From contig NZ_QWLM01000001.1 of assembly GCF_003515945.1 (NCBI RefSeq), positions 186,001-250,000 of the forward strand: a stretch of DNA of 64,000 nucleotides, in the 5' to 3' direction. The notes beneath the pieces were generated by a model. That model was given only the letters and a program-made list of their open reading frames with translations, had not been told where the DNA came from and did no database searches. Of the stretch, positions 63,137-64,000 are shown one piece after another; the first letter of the stretch is position 1, and the number at the start of each line of letters is the position of its first letter. A program made the position numbers and the translations under genes. This DNA is from Dermacoccus abyssi. Its GTDB lineage: Bacteria; Actinomycetota; Actinomycetes; Actinomycetales; Dermatophilaceae.

Positions 63137-63566
63137 CTCGCGCCACCGGTATCGAAGGCTCGACACGTTTTGGGCGCGAGGAAGACCTTACACGGGTGGG
63201 TAACCAAAGTGAAATCGAGATGACCTGCGGATGCGGGTGTTCTCGACCACACACGACGCCGCTTCGTGACGCCATCGCTACGACCGTGTAACACCGACCG
63301 GTACCCGGGCATTCCCGACGCTGCGCCGGGGCCACTCGGGCCACTCTGGGCCGTCGGAAGCCACTGGCGGCCGTTCGCGCACAGGATGACGGCGGGGCCT
63401 CCCCCAGAGGTGGCCCCGCCGTCTGCACCTTGTTCACCCTTGCCCTCGACGTGGCCGTCAGGCTCCACGCGAGGACACCCGGACAAACGCCTCGGGGCGC
63501 CGGGAAAGTTCCCGACGCCCCGAGGCGTTCTTTCGGCGCTTCCTTTGCGCCGCGATCCGATGCGGC
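63137..63566. other. Non-coding region with two strong hairpins
   Basis: 430 bp without a credible gene. Hairpin A has perfect 12-bp arms (63388-63399 and 63412-63423). Hairpin B has 21-base arms (63486-63506 and 63509-63529) with one mismatch and an AG centre, about 40 bp after the MaoC stop, so it is the likely MaoC terminator. Between A and tRNA-Thr lies the expected tRNA/rpmG promoter, but I see no clear hexamers. Confidence 0.55.
63486..63529 (-). terminator. Terminator of the edge MaoC gene
   Basis: Near-perfect 21-bp arms, 37 bp after the stop codon; minus-strand transcript continues with TTTGTCC. Confidence 0.7.
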
Positions 63567-64000
63567 TCAGGCGAGCGGACGCACCGATCCGCGCACGTGT
63601 TCCGTGCGCTTCTTCGCGTTGCGCAGGGCAAGGTCGAAACCGCCGTCGCGCGCACCCTCGGCCACGAACGACACCGTGCTCGGGATGAGCAGCGGCTTGC
63701 GGAAGCTCATCGTCGCCTCGTAGGCGTCCGGCAAGCGGTTCTCGATCGCCGCGAGCATGCGCGCCTTGCTCCACATGCCGTGCACGATCGTCGTCGGGAA
63801 ACCGAGCGCCTTGGCGGCGAGCGGGTTCATGTGAATCGGGTTCACGTCGCCCGAGACCTTGGCGTAGCGACGCCCGAGGTCTGCCCCGAGGCGCCACGTG
63901 GCTCCGAAGCCCTCGACGGCGTCCGGCTCGTCCACCTTCGGCGGCACCTCGCCCTCGACCTTGCGGCCGCGAAAGAGGTACGTCGAACGCCCTTCCCACA
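63567..64000 (-). CDS. MaoC-family acyl dehydratase, partial (start beyond right edge)
   Basis: C-terminal 144 codons of a hot-dog hydratase. The motif SGDVNPIHMNPLAAKALGFP holds the catalytic Asp and His; TTIVHGMW follows. The visible N-terminal part (WEGRSTYLFRGRKVEG) shows a preceding domain, so the full protein is probably a two-hot-dog enzyme of 270-300 residues. It is the third hot-dog protein in this corner, after the hadA/hadB-like pair. Substrate unknown. Confidence 0.85.
   Translation of the reverse strand, partial: WEGRSTYLFRGRKVEGEVPPKVDEPDAVEGFGATWRLGADLGRRYAKVSGDVNPIHMNPLAAKALGFPTTIVHGMWSKARMLAAIENRLPDAYEATMSFRKPLLIPSTVSFVAEGARDGGFDLALRNAKKRTEHVRGSVRPLA

Overview
The window is a stretch of core chromosome from a high-GC Gram-positive bacterium. 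The gene content and order (rplK-rplA, rplJ-rplL, rpoB-rpoC, rpsL-rpsG-fusA-tuf, the S10, spc and alpha ribosomal blocks, rplM-rpsI-glmM), the strong G/C third-position bias, the GTG and TTG starts and the tRNA-Thr/tRNA-Met/rpmG/hadAB-like/tRNA-Trp/secE/nusG order all point to Actinomycetota. Protein sequences look most like Micrococcales (Dermacoccaceae or Dermatophilaceae relatives); that family-level placement is inference. I see no rRNA, CRISPR, prophage, insertion sequence or plasmid module.

Layout, left to right. 1-2483 (minus): an LpqY/SugA-like sugar ABC importer, cut by the left edge. 2744-6338 (plus): class I fumarase, beta-carbonic anhydrase and malate dehydrogenase. 6479-10285 (minus): a PLP aminotransferase, glmM, rpsI and rplM. 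10536-11102 (plus): a small winged-helix regulator with a palindrome over its own promoter. 11105-28929 (minus): truA, then the alpha, spc and S10 ribosomal blocks with secY, adk, map and infA. 29365-34021: aspartate aminotransferase, a lipoprotein and a large GT-C-like membrane protein. 34085-38459 (minus): tuf, fusA, rpsG, rpsL. 38881-40879 (plus): a GT2 glycosyltransferase overlapping an NAD-dependent epimerase gene. 40990-48522 (minus): rpoC and rpoB. 48991-53718 (minus): a fused ABC exporter, rplL and rplJ. 54121-56508 (plus): a secreted LTD/EEP nuclease. 56579-64000: rplA, rplK, nusG, secE, tRNA-Trp, an adenosine deaminase-like gene (plus), murB, hadB/hadA-like genes, rpmG, tRNA-Met, tRNA-Thr and a third MaoC gene cut by the right edge.

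Most of the minus strand builds the ribosome, RNA polymerase and their helpers (SecY/SecE, NusG, EF-G, EF-Tu, IF-1, Map, Adk). The envelope and metabolic genes sit in the gaps between these conserved blocks, usually bounded by strong inverted repeats that look like terminators.

The most important observation is that three essential genes (rpsD, adk, rplL) each carry an apparent single-base deletion. The one in rplL creates a false 1344-codon reading frame fusing ribosomal protein L7/L12 to the downstream ABC exporter. These look like errors in the sequence rather than biology. The most interesting regulatory signals are a palindrome that exactly fills the -35/-10 spacer of the likely rpoB promoter, a palindrome over the promoter of the HTH gene, an L10-leader attenuator, and strong hairpins between rpoB and rpoC and between rplK and rplA. 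I did not find a convincing undescribed multi-gene system.
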